Origin: Pseudomonadota bacterium
GTDB taxonomy: Bacteria; Pseudomonadota; Gammaproteobacteria; Steroidobacterales; Steroidobacteraceae
DNA: 64,000 nt
Direction: 5' to 3'
Assembly (NCBI GenBank): GCA_037200975.1
Contig: JBBCGI010000001.1
Coordinates: 930,001-994,000, forward strand
This document shows positions 41,371 to 50,783 of this stretch, in pieces (position 1 is the first letter of the stretch; every line of letters starts with the position of its first letter). The notes below the pieces were generated by a model that worked only from the letters and a program-made list of their open reading frames with translations, searched no databases and was not told the DNA's origin. The translations under genes were made by a program, and so were the position numbers.

Positions 41371-43389
41371 TTAATGCGCGGAGACCTGTGAGACTGAAGC
41401 CGGCGCACCGCCGCTGCGGGCTTGCGGATCCGCGAGAGTCAGCAGTTCGGCGCCCTCTTTCACCTGCTCGCCGACCTTGCACAGAATGCGCATCACCGTG
41501 CCCGGCGCCGGCGCCTTCACGGTGTGTTCCATCTTCATGGCTTCCATGACGATCAAGGGCGCTCCGCGAGCGACCTGGTCATCTTCCTGCACGAGGATCG
41601 CGATCACCCGTCCCGGCATCGGCGCGGTCAGGCCACCGTGACGATCGGCCACCTCCGCCGGCGGTAGATAGGGATCGCGCCATCCGAACACGTGGTGAAT
41701 GCCGGACAGGAACAGGTGAACGGTGTTGCCGAGTACTCGCACCCGGGTGTCTATCTGCTGGCCGTCCACGTTCGCATGCAGCGCGCCCGAATCGAGAGTA
41801 CCGGACAGCACGGCGGTGTCCTTGCCGGTCTCGACCACGATGGATTCATCCATGAACGACAGGCCGCAATCGATCGCCGTGTCGCCACTGCGGAATTTCC
41901 AGCGCCGCCTTCCGGCCGCCGCGAGGCGCCAGCCGCGCTGATCGCTCCATGGCGAGGAATCGGGCGCGATGCGCTGCGCGAGTACGAACGCCAGCACGGC
42001 CAGCTTCCACGCCAGCAGCGGCACGGGCGCGGGTGGCGGAAACAGGTGTACGCGCTCGCGTTCGATCAGCGCCGTGTCGAGCCGGGCTTGCGAGAACGAG
42101 GGCGCGCTCATGAGTCGTCCGAGGAACTCGATATTCGTCGCGACGCCGACGACTTCGTATTGCACGAGCGCAGCGCGCATGCGCGCGATGGCTTCCGCGC
42201 GGGTCGCGCCGTGCACGATGAGCTTGGCGATCATCGGGTCGTAGTAAGGCGTGATTTCATCGCCCTGGCGCACACCGGTATCGATCCGGACGTCGGCGGA
42301 CGACGCGGGCGTCACGAGGTGCGTCAATGTACCGATCGACGGCAGAAACTCGCGCCCGGGGTCTTCGGCGTACACACGCGCCTCGATCGCGTGACCCGTG
42401 AGCGAAAGCTCGGCCTGTTTCAGCGGCAGCGGCTCGCCCGCAGCCACGCGCAGCTGCCACTCGACCAGGTCGAGGCCGGTGACCATCTCGGTGACGGGAT
42501 GCTCCACCTGCAGGCGCGTGTTCATCTCCATGAAAAAGAACTCGCCATCGGGCGCGACGATGAACTCCACGGTGCCCGCTCCGGAATAGTCGACGGCGCG
42601 CGCCGCAGCGGCGGCCGCCTCGCCCATGCGGCGTCGTCGTTCGGCCGTCATGCCGGGCGCGGGCGCCTCTTCGACTACCTTCTGGTGCCGGCGCTGCACT
42701 GAGCAATCCCGCTCGAATAGATAGACGGCGTTGCCGTGCCGGTCGCCGAACACCTGCACTTCGATGTGGCGCGCGGGGTCCACGTATTTCTCGACCAGCA
42801 CGCGGTCGTCCTTGAAGCTGGCCGCCGCCTCGCGCCGGCAACTGGCGAGCGCCGCGGAAAAGTCCGCGGCCGCGTCGACGCGCCGCATGCCTTTCCCGCC
42901 GCCACCCGCCACGGCCTTGATGAGCACCGGGAATCCGATGCGCTCGGCCTGCGCTTGCAGATAGTCCGGTTCCTGCCGCTCCCCGTGGTACCCGGGCGTG
43001 AGCGGCACTCCTGCCTTTTCCATCAGCGACTTCGCGGAGGATTTCGAGCCCATCGCGGCGATCGCCTGTGCGGAGGGGCCGATGAATGCGACACCCGCGC
43101 GCGCGCAAGCGGCAGCGAACTCTGCGTTCTCCGAAAGGAAACCGTACCCCGGGTGGATAGCCTCGGCGCCGGTGCGCCGCGCGGCCTCGACGATCGCCTC
43201 GCCGCGCAGGTAGCTGTCCTGCGGCAGCGGGCCGCCGATGGGGACGGCCTCGTCGCAGGCCGCGACGTGCGCCGAATGGGCATCGGCGTCGGAATAGATC
43301 GCGACCGTGCGAACTCCGAGGCGGCGCGCGGTACGCGCAATGCGGCAGGCGATCTCGCCGCGATTCGCGATCAGGATCCTGGAAAACAC
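41371..43389 (-). CDS. liuD: methylcrotonyl-CoA carboxylase, biotin-containing alpha subunit
   Basis: Biotin carboxylase plus biotin carrier in one 672-aa protein, from GTG 43389, 8 bases after the liuC stop. VFSRILIANRGEIACRIART opens the biotin-carboxylase domain; GYGFLSENAEFA, KAVAGGGGKGMRRV (ATP grasp) and FFFMEMNTRLQVEHPVTEMV follow. The C-terminal biotinyl domain has EAMKMEH (biotinylated Lys) in LIVMEAMKMEHTVKAPAPGT. With LiuB it carboxylates 3-methylcrotonyl-CoA in leucine degradation. Assignment over propionyl- or acetyl-CoA carboxylase rests on the operon (liuB, liuC, liuA). Confidence 0.95.
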   Translation of the reverse strand: MFSRILIANRGEIACRIARTARRLGVRTVAIYSDADAHSAHVAACDEAVPIGGPLPQDSYLRGEAIVEAARRTGAEAIHPGYGFLSENAEFAAACARAGVAFIGPSAQAIAAMGSKSSAKSLMEKAGVPLTPGYHGERQEPDYLQAQAERIGFPVLIKAVAGGGGKGMRRVDAAADFSAALASCRREAAASFKDDRVLVEKYVDPARHIEVQVFGDRHGNAVYLFERDCSVQRRHQKVVEEAPAPGMTAERRRRMGEAAAAAARAVDYSGAGTVEFIVAPDGEFFFMEMNTRLQVEHPVTEMVTGLDLVEWQLRVAAGEPLPLKQAELSLTGHAIEARVYAEDPGREFLPSIGTLTHLVTPASSADVRIDTGVRQGDEITPYYDPMIAKLIVHGATRAEAIARMRAALVQYEVVGVATNIEFLGRLMSAPSFSQARLDTALIERERVHLFPPPAPVPLLAWKLAVLAFVLAQRIAPDSSPWSDQRGWRLAAAGRRRWKFRSGDTAIDCGLSFMDESIVVETGKDTAVLSGTLDSGALHANVDGQQIDTRVRVLGNTVHLFLSGIHHVFGWRDPYLPPAEVADRHGGLTAPMPGRVIAILVQEDDQVARGAPLIVMEAMKMEHTVKAPAPGTVMRILCKVGEQVKEGAELLTLADPQARSGGAPASVSQVSAH

Positions 43390-43397
43390 CGGTTGAG

Positions 43398-44189
43398 CTA
43401 CTTCGCGGGGACCCAGGAGGGCGCACGTTTCTCGAGAAACGCAGCGATGCCTTCCCGGCCCTCGGGCGATACCCGCGCGTCCGCAATGCACTTGGCCGTG
43501 GCCGCCAGCAGCACGTCGTCCAGTGGCGCCTCGACGACATCGGCTAACAACCGCTTCGTCGCCGCCAGCGCGGCGGGACTGGCCGAGAGCAGCGCGTTCG
43601 CCTGCCGCTCGACGTGCGCCTCGAGTGCCGCGTGTTCGGTGACCTCGTGGACGAGCCCCAGCGCCTGCGCCTGCGCAGCAGTGAATTTCTCGGCGGTGAG
43701 CATGTAGCGCGCGGCCTGGCGCGCGCCCATCGCGCGGACCAGGTGCGGCGAAATCGTGGCCGCGACGATCCCCAGCTTCACTTCCGACAGGCCGAAGTTC
43801 GCGTTGTCCGCGGCAATGACGAGATCGCAGGCCGCGGCCAGCCCGACGCCGCCGCCATAGGCATCACCCTGCACGCACGCGATCACCGGCTTCGAGCAGG
43901 CGTGAACCGCGTTGAACATGCGCGCCACCTTGAGCGCGTCGTTGTGATTGTCGGCGTGGCTGAAGCCGGCCATCGCGCGCATCCAGTTGAGATCCGCGCC
44001 GGCGCAGAAGGCCGGGCCGCGCGCCGCCACGACCACCACGCGCGTGTCCGCGGCGGCTTCGATCGCGGCGAACGCGGCTGCCATCTCGGCGATCAACACG
44101 TCGTTGAACGCATTGCGCACCTGCGGGCGGCTGAGCCACAACCAGCGCACCGCGCCGCGCTGTTCGATCTCGAGGGTTTTATCGGTCAT
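43398..44189 (-). CDS. liuC: 3-methylglutaconyl-CoA hydratase (enoyl-CoA hydratase family)
   Basis: 263-aa crotonase-fold enzyme. VVVVAARGPAFCAGADLNWM (oxyanion region), then VIACVQGDAYGGGVGLAAAC, then FGLSEVKLGIVAATISPHLV and RAMGARQAARYMLTAEKF. The EVKLGIVAATISP block is characteristic of LiuC-type hydratases. It hydrates 3-methylglutaconyl-CoA to HMG-CoA. It lies between liuB (6-base gap) and liuD (8-base gap) on the minus strand. No HMG-CoA lyase (liuE) is in the window. Confidence 0.94.
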   Translation of the reverse strand: MTDKTLEIEQRGAVRWLWLSRPQVRNAFNDVLIAEMAAAFAAIEAAADTRVVVVAARGPAFCAGADLNWMRAMAGFSHADNHNDALKVARMFNAVHACSKPVIACVQGDAYGGGVGLAAACDLVIAADNANFGLSEVKLGIVAATISPHLVRAMGARQAARYMLTAEKFTAAQAQALGLVHEVTEHAALEAHVERQANALLSASPAALAATKRLLADVVEAPLDDVLLAATAKCIADARVSPEGREGIAAFLEKRAPSWVPAK

Positions 44190-44195
44190 CGGTGC

Positions 44196-45818
44196 TTACA
44201 TCCTGAAGACGCCGAACCGCGTCTCCGGGATCGGCTGTTGATTGGCTATGGCGAGCCCCAGTGCCAGGCACATCCGCGTATCCACCGGATCGATCACGCC
44301 GTCGTCCCAGAGCCGCGCGGTAGCGTAGTACGGATTGCCCTGTTCCTCGTACTGGGCGCGAATCGGCGCCTTGAACGCATCTTCCTCGCCGGCGCTCCAG
44401 GCGCCGCCCTTGGCTTCGATGGAATCGCGCCGCACCGTCGCTAGCACGTTCGCCGCCTGCTCGCCGCCCATGACGCCGATGCGCGAATTGGGCCAGGTCC
44501 ACAGGAAACGCGGCGCGTAGGCGCGACCGCACATGCCGTAATTTCCCGCGCCGAAACTGCCGCCCACGATGACGGTGAATTTCGGCACGCGCGCGCAGGC
44601 CACCGCCATCACCATCTTGGCGCCGTGGCGGGCGATGCCTTCGTTCTCATATTTTTTTCCGACCATGAAGCCGGTGATGTTCTGCAGGAACACCAGCGGG
44701 ATCTTGCGCTGGCAGCACAGCTCGATGAAATGCGCGCCCTTTTGCGCGGACTCGGAGAACAGGATGCCGTTGTTGGCGAGGATGCCGACCGGCATGCCGT
44801 GAATGCGCGCGAATCCGGTGACCAGCGTGGTGCCGAAATACGCCTTCCACTCGTCGAGCTCGCTGCCGTCGACGATGCGCGCGATGATCTCGCGCACATC
44901 GAATGGCTTGCGCGCATCGGCCGACACGATGCCGTACAGCTCTTCGGGCGGATAGAGAGGGTGCCGGGTGGGGAAAGTGGGGAGAACGCGCGGCGCGTTC
45001 TCCCCACTTTCCCCACCCGGCACCCTCGCCACGATCCCGCGCGCGATTCCGAGTGCATGGCTGTCGTTTTCGGCCAGGTGGTCGACCACGCCCGAGATCT
45101 TCGCGTGGACTTCGCCGCCACCGAGTTCCTCGGCGCTAACTACCTCGCCGGTGGCTGCCTTCACCAGCGGCGGCCCGCCGAGGAAGATGGTGCCCTGGTT
45201 GCGCACGATGATGGATTCATCGCTCATCGCGGGCACGTAGGCGCCGCCGGCGGTGCAGGAACCCATGACCACCGCGATCTGCGGGATGCCGGCGGCAGAC
45301 ATGTTGGCCTGGTTGTAGAAGATGCGGCCGAAATGATCCGCATCGGGGAACACTTCGTCCTGGCTCGGCAGGTGCGCGCCGCCCGAATCGACCAGGTAGA
45401 CACACGGCAGCCGGTTCTCCTCGGCCACGCGCTGGGCGCGCAGGTGCTTCTTGATCGTGATCGGGTAGTAGGTACCACCCTTGACGGTCGCATCGTTGCA
45501 GACGATCACGCATTGACGGCCGGCGATGCGGCCGATGCCGGTGATGATGCCGGCGCCCGGCGACTCGTCGCCGTACATGCCGAAGGCGGCGAGCGGCGAG
45601 AGCTCGAGGAACGGAGTGCCCGGATCGAGCAGCATCTCGACCCGATCGCGGGGCAGCAATTTCCCGCGCGCCACGTGTTTGGCGCGAGCCGCTTCGCCGC
45701 CCCCCGCGCCGACCTGCGCCTGCCGTGCCCGCAATTGCGCCACCAGGCCACGCAAGGCCGCCTCATTGGCCGCGAATTCCGCGCTTTTCCTATCGACTTT
45801 GGATTCGAGCACCGGCAT
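44196..45818 (-). CDS. liuB: methylcrotonyl-CoA carboxylase, carboxyltransferase beta subunit, with palindrome-encoded insert
   Basis: 540 aa from ATG 45818 ([15 protein letters not shown]). N-terminal domain: [40 protein letters not shown] and [21 protein letters not shown]-terminal domain: [60 protein letters not shown] and [20 protein letters not shown]. All are typical of MCC beta. Between [11 protein letters not shown] and [11 protein letters not shown], about 23 residues are encoded by a perfect 71-bp palindrome (44957-45027) that belongs to a repeat family. From memory, homologues have a linker there of about 18 unrelated residues. The reading frame is intact, so the enzyme is probably functional. 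Confidence 0.95.
   Translation of the reverse strand: MPVLESKVDRKSAEFAANEAALRGLVAQLRARQAQVGAGGGEAARAKHVARGKLLPRDRVEMLLDPGTPFLELSPLAAFGMYGDESPGAGIITGIGRIAGRQCVIVCNDATVKGGTYYPITIKKHLRAQRVAEENRLPCVYLVDSGGAHLPSQDEVFPDADHFGRIFYNQANMSAAGIPQIAVVMGSCTAGGAYVPAMSDESIIVRNQGTIFLGGPPLVKAATGEVVSAEELGGGEVHAKISGVVDHLAENDSHALGIARGIVARVPGGESGENAPRVLPTFPTRHPLYPPEELYGIVSADARKPFDVREIIARIVDGSELDEWKAYFGTTLVTGFARIHGMPVGILANNGILFSESAQKGAHFIELCCQRKIPLVFLQNITGFMVGKKYENEGIARHGAKMVMAVACARVPKFTVIVGGSFGAGNYGMCGRAYAPRFLWTWPNSRIGVMGGEQAANVLATVRRDSIEAKGGAWSAGEEDAFKAPIRAQYEEQGNPYYATARLWDDGVIDPVDTRMCLALGLAIANQQPIPETRFGVFRM
44957..45027. repeat. family-3 palindromic repeat inside liuB
   Basis: Perfect 71-bp palindrome (35-bp arms, single central base 44992) within the liuB coding sequence. 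The arm holds GGGTGCCGGGTGGGGAAAGT, identical to the copy at 28177-28255; only the hairpin tip differs (GAACGCGC here, GAGC there). On the liuB strand it reads in frame as [18 protein letters not shown] followed by PTRHP. Confidence 0.96.
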
Positions 45819-45819
45819 G

Positions 45820-45845
45820 ATTGTCGGACAATAGTACAACCGTAC
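45820..45845. promoter_or_regulatory. candidate GntR-type operator in the divergent liuB-liuA region
   Basis: ATTGTCGGACAAT (45820-45832) is an inverted repeat fitting the FadR-type GntR consensus (TNGTNNNACNA). Just beside it GTACAACCGTAC (45834-45845) forms a second inverted repeat. Both lie in the 72-base divergent gap, next to the liuB ATG. A GntR regulator gene is coupled to liuA, so autoregulation of both operons is plausible; this is inference. Confidence 0.45.
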
Positions 45846-45890
45846 AATCAAAGGCAAGCGACGTGGGTACGATTTCATGAGCGAACTTTC

Positions 45891-47063
45891 ATGAGTATTT
45901 TTGACCGCTGCGATTTCGATTTCGGACTCGGCGAAGTCATCGACGAGGTGCGCAGCCACGCGCGCCGCTTCGCGCGCGAACGCATCGCGCCGCGCGCGGA
46001 GGAAATCGACCGCAGCAATGAATTCCCGCGCGACCTCTGGCCGGCCATGGGCGAGGCCGGCCTGCTGGGCATCACCATCCCCGAGCGCTGGGGCGGCGCC
46101 AACCTTGGTTACCTCGCCCACATCGTCGTGATGGAAGAGATCTCGCGCGCTTCCGGCTCGGTGGGCCTGTCGTACGGCGCGCACTCCAATCTGTGCATGA
46201 ACCAGATCGCCCTGAACGCCACCGATGCGCAGCGCGACCGCTATCTACCGAAACTGGTCTCGGGCGAACACGTCGGCGCCCTGGCGATGTCCGAGCCCGG
46301 CGCCGGGTCGGACGTCGTCAGCATGCAGCTGAAAGCAGAGCAACGCGGCGACGCCTACGCCCTCACCGGCCGCAAGATGTGGATCACCAACGGCCCGGAT
46401 GCCGAGGTGCTGGTCGTGTATGCCAGGACCGATGCCGCCGCCGGCGCGCGTGGCATCACGGCGTTCATCGTCGAGAAAGGTCAGCCGGGATTTTCGACCG
46501 CGCAGAAGCTCGACAAACTCGGCATGCGCGGCTCGTCCACCTGCGAACTGGTGTTCGAGAACTGCGTGGTCTCCGCTGCAAACGTGCTCGGCGAGTTGAA
46601 CGGCGGCGTCCGCGTATTGATGAAGGGGCTTGACTACGAACGCGCCGTGCTCGGTGGTGGGCCGCTCGGTTTGATGGCCGCAGCGCTCGATCTCGTGCTG
46701 CCCTACATCCATGAGCGCAAACAGTTCGGCCAGCCCGTCGGCACGTTCGAATTGATGCAGGCGAAGGTCGCCGACATGTACGCCACGCTCAATGCCGCGC
46801 GCGCGTATTCGTATGCCATCGGCCGCGCCTGCGACGCCGGGCGGTGCTCGCGCCAGGACGCCGCCGCCGCCATCCTGTTCGGCGCCGAGGCGGCCACGCA
46901 GAACTGCCTGCAGGCCATCCAGGCGCTTGGCGGCAACGGCTACATCAACGATTACGCCGCGGGGCGTCTGTTACGCGACGCCAAGCTCTATGAAATCGGC
47001 GCGGGCACGCAGGAAATCCGCCGCATGCTGATCGGCCGCGAGATCTACGAGGCAACCTCGTGA
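45891..47063 (+). CDS. liuA: isovaleryl-CoA dehydrogenase
   Basis: Acyl-CoA dehydrogenase of 390 aa. [20 protein letters not shown], then [20 protein letters not shown] and [38 protein letters not shown], and [20 protein letters not shown] holding the glutamate ([11 protein letters not shown]) in the position particular to isovaleryl-CoA dehydrogenases. The C-terminal [20 protein letters not shown], then [20 protein letters not shown] are standard. It oxidises isovaleryl-CoA to 3-methylcrotonyl-CoA, the substrate of LiuBD. Divergent from liuB; overlaps the regulator gene (GTGA). Confidence 0.96.
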   Translation: MSIFDRCDFDFGLGEVIDEVRSHARRFARERIAPRAEEIDRSNEFPRDLWPAMGEAGLLGITIPERWGGANLGYLAHIVVMEEISRASGSVGLSYGAHSNLCMNQIALNATDAQRDRYLPKLVSGEHVGALAMSEPGAGSDVVSMQLKAEQRGDAYALTGRKMWITNGPDAEVLVVYARTDAAAGARGITAFIVEKGQPGFSTAQKLDKLGMRGSSTCELVFENCVVSAANVLGELNGGVRVLMKGLDYERAVLGGGPLGLMAAALDLVLPYIHERKQFGQPVGTFELMQAKVADMYATLNAARAYSYAIGRACDAGRCSRQDAAAAILFGAEAATQNCLQAIQALGGNGYINDYAAGRLLRDAKLYEIGAGTQEIRRMLIGREIYEATS

Positions 47064-47809
47064 ATACGCGCAGCACTGCCCGGCGCCAAACTACCGTGCC
47101 CCAGGCGGAATTCGCGCCCATCCGCGTCGAAAGCGCCTCTCGCAAGGTGGCCGCCGCCCTGCTCGAGCGCATCACGGCGCGCACCATCAATGCCGGCGAA
47201 CGCCTGCCGCCGGAAATCGAACTGGCGCGGCAATTCGGCGTACATCGCGGCACCGTGCGCGAGGCACTACGCGAGCTCGAGACCAGCGGCGTCCTGAAAC
47301 GCGAGCGCGGCTCGAAGCTCATGATGGTCACCCGTCCTGCGCGCGTCGACGTCGCGGCCGGCGTGAGCCGCGCGCTGGCGCTGCACGATGTGAGCTACCA
47401 CGACATCTGGGAGGCGCTCACCGCGTTCGAGCCGCCGATCGCCGCCGCCGCCGCCCGGCAACGCAAACCCAAGGATCTGACCCGCATCGAAACCATCGTC
47501 GCCGCCGGCGCCACGGTGGAACAGACCGCAGATTTCTTCCGCGCGGTCGGCGAAGCCACCCACAATGGCGTGTTCATGCTCGCGCATGAGCCGCTCGTGC
47601 AGATGCTCGTGCCCTCCCTGGCCACGCTGATCGAGCGGGTGCCGCAGGCCGCGAGCCGCATCGAAGCCGCGCAGAAGCGGATTTCCACCGCGATTCGCGC
47701 GCGCGACAGCGAAGACGCCTCCGACTGGATGGCCAAACATATCCGCGACTTCCGCCGCGGCTTCGAAGTGGCCGGCATTGCGCTCGAACAACCTGTCGAC
47801 TCCGGCTGA
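47060..47809 (+). CDS. GntR family regulator, FadR/FCD type
   Basis: 249 aa from GTG 47060, overlapping the liuA stop. The N-terminal winged helix-turn-helix is [20 protein letters not shown], then [20 protein letters not shown] and [18 protein letters not shown] helical FCD-like effector domain (about 95-240) follows, with [18 protein letters not shown] and [17 protein letters not shown]. Its position suggests it regulates liuA and the divergent liuBCD operon, possibly sensing a leucine-pathway CoA ester. Many related bacteria use the MerR-type LiuR instead, so this is a different regulator for the same pathway. Target assignment is inference. Confidence 0.9.
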   Translation: MNTRSTARRQTTVPQAEFAPIRVESASRKVAAALLERITARTINAGERLPPEIELARQFGVHRGTVREALRELETSGVLKRERGSKLMMVTRPARVDVAAGVSRALALHDVSYHDIWEALTAFEPPIAAAAARQRKPKDLTRIETIVAAGATVEQTADFFRAVGEATHNGVFMLAHEPLVQMLVPSLATLIERVPQAASRIEAAQKRISTAIRARDSEDASDWMAKHIRDFRRGFEVAGIALEQPVDSG

Positions 47810-47868
47810 CTGACCCGCCCCCGCGGCTTGTGGAACAATCGGCGCTCATTTCACGACGGGGGTCGATC

Positions 47869-49371
47869 ATGAGTTCACGCCGCCTGTTTCTGGGCCAGGC
47901 CGCGGCCACCGCGGCGGTCTTCACGATCGTGCCCCGGCACGTGCTCGGCGGTCCACGCCACATCGCACCCAGTGACCGCGTGAACATCGCCGGTGTCGGT
48001 GTCGGCGGCATGGGCCGCGCCAACATGCAGGCGCTGTCCGGCATGAATCTCGTCGCGATGTGCGACGTGGACTGGGCGTTCGTCGACACGCGTTACGCCG
48101 ACATTCCAAAGCAGATGGAAAATGCGAAGCAGCGCCTCGACAAGGCGACAGACGCCGCCGAAAAGGAGCGCGCGCAGCAGCAGATAGCACAGTGGCAACA
48201 ACTGCAGGAAAAGTGGCCGAAGACGAAGCGTTATACCGACTACCGCGAGATGCTGGCGAAACAGAAAAACATCGACGCCGTCGTGGTCGCCACTCCCGAT
48301 CACATGCACTCGCATATCGCGCTGGCCGCGATGGACCTCGGCAAACATGTGTACGTGCAGAAGCCGCTCGCCTGGTCGGTGGACGAATGCCGCCGGCTCT
48401 CGCAGAAGGCCACCGCCACCAAACTGCAGACGCAGATGGGCAACCAGGGGCATTCCTCCGACGATGCGCGCGTCGTGAACGAATACATCCAGTCCGGCGC
48501 CATCGGCACCGTGACCGAAGTGCACGTGTGGACCAATCGCCCGCTCGCCTATTGGCCGCAGGGCATTCCGCGCCCGGCCCCGCTGCCGGCAAATGCGAAG
48601 GATCTGCCGTGGAACATGAACGGCGTGATGACGCGCGCCGCCGGCTCGTTCGGCAGCTTCGCGCCGCCCGACAAACTCGCCTGGGACCTGTTCCTCGGCT
48701 GCTCGCGCCAGATCGACTATCACCCTATCTACCACCCGTTCAACTGGCGCGGCTGGACGGACTGGGGCGTCGGCGCCATCGGCGACATGGGCGCGCACCT
48801 GATCGACTCCGCGTTCTGGTCGCTCGACCTCGACATGCCGACCAGCATCGAGACGACGTCGACGCCTTACAACCACGACACCTATCCCATGGCGTCGACG
48901 ACCTACTACGAGTTCGCCGCCAAGGGCGCGCGGCCCGCGGTGAAGATGACGTGGTACGACGGCGGCCTCACGCCGCCGAAGCCGGTCGAGATGGGAGCGG
49001 AAGAGCTAAACAAGGGCGGCGGCGTGCTCTACATCGGCACCAAGGGCAAACTCTTGCACGACACGTATGGTTTCAACCCGCGGCTGTTGCCCAAGTCGCT
49101 GCACGAGAGCACCGGCAAGCCGAGAGAAACGTACCCGCGCATAAAGACCAGCCACGAGATGAACTGGATCGACGCGATCCGCGGCACGCAGAAAACCACG
49201 AGCCCATTCGAGTATTCGGCCAGACTCACCGAGATCATGTTGTTAGGCGTGGCCGCGCTCAACGCCGGCAAGAAGATCGACTACGACGGCGCAAACATGA
49301 AGATCACCAACGTGCCGGACTCGGATGCGTTGCTCAAGCGCAAGTACCGTGTTGGATGGGAGCCGGGCTGA
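47869..49371 (+). CDS. Gfo/Idh/MocA family oxidoreductase with Tat-like signal
   Basis: 500 aa from ATG 47869. The N-terminus MSSRRLFLGQAAATAAVF has the SRRxFL pattern of Tat signals, so it is likely exported folded. NAD(P)-binding fold: VNIAGVGVGGMGRANMQALS, then VAMCDVDWAF and VVVATPDHMHSHIALAAMDL, and GKHVYVQKPLAW (EKP-like, here QKP). The C-terminal substrate domain shows HLIDSAFWSLDLDMPTSIET. Secreted Gfo/Idh/MocA proteins often act in glycan or inositol metabolism; substrate unknown. A coiled-coil insertion (about 78-110, Lys/Gln/Glu-rich) is unusual. It converges with the outer-membrane gene. Confidence 0.9.
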   Translation: MSSRRLFLGQAAATAAVFTIVPRHVLGGPRHIAPSDRVNIAGVGVGGMGRANMQALSGMNLVAMCDVDWAFVDTRYADIPKQMENAKQRLDKATDAAEKERAQQQIAQWQQLQEKWPKTKRYTDYREMLAKQKNIDAVVVATPDHMHSHIALAAMDLGKHVYVQKPLAWSVDECRRLSQKATATKLQTQMGNQGHSSDDARVVNEYIQSGAIGTVTEVHVWTNRPLAYWPQGIPRPAPLPANAKDLPWNMNGVMTRAAGSFGSFAPPDKLAWDLFLGCSRQIDYHPIYHPFNWRGWTDWGVGAIGDMGAHLIDSAFWSLDLDMPTSIETTSTPYNHDTYPMASTTYYEFAAKGARPAVKMTWYDGGLTPPKPVEMGAEELNKGGGVLYIGTKGKLLHDTYGFNPRLLPKSLHESTGKPRETYPRIKTSHEMNWIDAIRGTQKTTSPFEYSARLTEIMLLGVAALNAGKKIDYDGANMKITNVPDSDALLKRKYRVGWEPG

Positions 49372-49379
49372 CCGGCCCG

Positions 49380-49949
49380 TCAGAACTGGAACCGCACCAT
49401 GAATTCGCCGGTGCGCGAATGCCCGAACTCCTGGTCGACATCCTTGAAATTGACGCCCAGCGACATCGCCGAATTCACCTCGCGCATCAGGCCAACTTCC
49501 CAGAAATTGTCCCAGCCGTCGACCTCGTAGTGCCGCACGCCCGCGTTGTCGAGCAACACGCGATGGTCGGAGGCCAGTTCCCAGCGCCCGCGGCCCACGC
49601 GCGGCGTGAGGTGCCAGCCCTCCGCGAAATTCATCTGCCAGCCGATGGCGCCGTAGGTCTGCGTGAGCCGGTAGTCCCCGTGCTCGTCGAAGATGTCCGC
49701 ATGAATCGCGTTCGACCTGCCGGCTTCGATCACCAGCCCGAACGGCGCGTGATATCCGACGGTGGCGCCTATCTGCGCTGAATCGACACGGACGGTTTCC
49801 GCCTCATCGGACACGCGGCCCGCGTCGATGCGCAAGTGTGTGTAGCCCGCGAATGGCGTGATGTACATTTTTCCGCGCTCGTCCGCATGGGCGGCCGATG
49901 CGCCGAGTGTCGCTGCGACCGCCACGACTAACCACTGCGATTTCCCCAT
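49380..49949 (-). CDS. outer-membrane beta-barrel protein
   Basis: 189 aa from ATG 49949 (MGKSQWLVVAVAATLGASAA), with GAGGAGAACGAG before it; the open frame upstream to 50147 is not needed. Signal peptide cleavage near AHA-DE. The mature part alternates hydrophobic and polar residues in beta strands (MYITPFAGYTHLRIDAG, AQIGATVGYHAPFGLVIEAG, YGAIGWQMNFAEGWHLTPRV) and ends in Phe (FMVRFQF), the typical barrel assembly signal. Eight strands are likely. It resembles OmpA/OmpW-like small barrels; no substrate known. It converges with the oxidoreductase gene, 8 bases between stops. Confidence 0.86.
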   Translation of the reverse strand: MGKSQWLVVAVAATLGASAAHADERGKMYITPFAGYTHLRIDAGRVSDEAETVRVDSAQIGATVGYHAPFGLVIEAGRSNAIHADIFDEHGDYRLTQTYGAIGWQMNFAEGWHLTPRVGRGRWELASDHRVLLDNAGVRHYEVDGWDNFWEVGLMREVNSAMSLGVNFKDVDQEFGHSRTGEFMVRFQF

Positions 49950-50238
49950 CTCGTTCTCCTCTCGCGTCGAAGGCGCGGGCGGCCGGACCATAGCCGCGGC
50001 TTCCCGCCCTAACAACCCTGCGCGACCGGTATCGGATTCCGGTACCGCGCGGCCAACGGCATGCGCCCTTGCGCGGGAATTTTCGCTTCGGGTCCCGGTA
50101 TCGATCACCCGCGGTACGCACCGAACCGCAGCTGGCGGGCTTTGCATAACGCCTCACGAGCATCCGCTGCCAGGCAAACGGGCCTGCCTCCGGGGAATCC
50201 CTGAGCTATGCTACCCACCGGTCTTTCGAGCGGACGAC

Positions 50239-50730
50239 ATGGAATCTCCAGAGCTGTTGCGACTGCGCGCCGCCATCATTCGCGACCCGGCCAACGCCGA
50301 GCTTCGCTACCTGCTCGGCGCGGAGCTCGCGCAGCGGCGCGAGTACCCAGAGGCCGTGGTGCAGATGCGTACCGCCCTCGATATCGACCCGAAGCTGCAC
50401 TTTGCGCGACTGCAGCTCGGTCTGCTCTATCTCACGATGGCGCAGCCGGGCGATTCCCTGGCCACCTGGGCGCCGCTCGAAGAGCTCGAAGAAACGGCGG
50501 CATTGAAGGCTTTCAAACGCGGGCTCGAAGCCCTCATCCGCGACGATTTTTCAGCCTGCATCGGCTTCCTGCAGAGGGGCATTGCACTGAATACGCAAAA
50601 TGCCCCTCTCAATCACGACATGTCGCAGCTCATCGATAAAGTGCGGGACGGCAGCGTGATCGCGGAACCCCAGCCGCCGCCGCGAGCCGATTTCTCCCCG
50701 TATGGCGAACCCTCGCATACCAAGCACTGA
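50239..50730 (+). CDS. TPR-repeat protein
   Basis: 163 aa from ATG 50239. No signal peptide, so probably cytoplasmic. The chain is helical with tetratricopeptide units: PANAELRYLLGAELAQRREY, then PEAVVQMRTALDIDPKLHFA and RLQLGLLYLTMAQPGDSLAT, a second pair in LKAFKRGLEALIRDDFSACI and GFLQRGIALNTQNAPLNHDM. The C-terminal 25 residues are Pro-rich. It probably serves as a protein-protein adaptor; no partner can be inferred from the neighbours. Confidence 0.87.
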   Translation: MESPELLRLRAAIIRDPANAELRYLLGAELAQRREYPEAVVQMRTALDIDPKLHFARLQLGLLYLTMAQPGDSLATWAPLEELEETAALKAFKRGLEALIRDDFSACIGFLQRGIALNTQNAPLNHDMSQLIDKVRDGSVIAEPQPPPRADFSPYGEPSHTKH

Positions 50731-50783
50731 CGGCCGGTTGCCGGCGCTGTTGCGCCGCACGCGCAGTCTTGTTATCAAGCTGC

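Noticed and set aside
44957-45027. Insertion as a disabling mutation of liuB
   Set aside because: The frame is open across it and all conserved blocks on both sides are intact, so pseudogene status is not supported.
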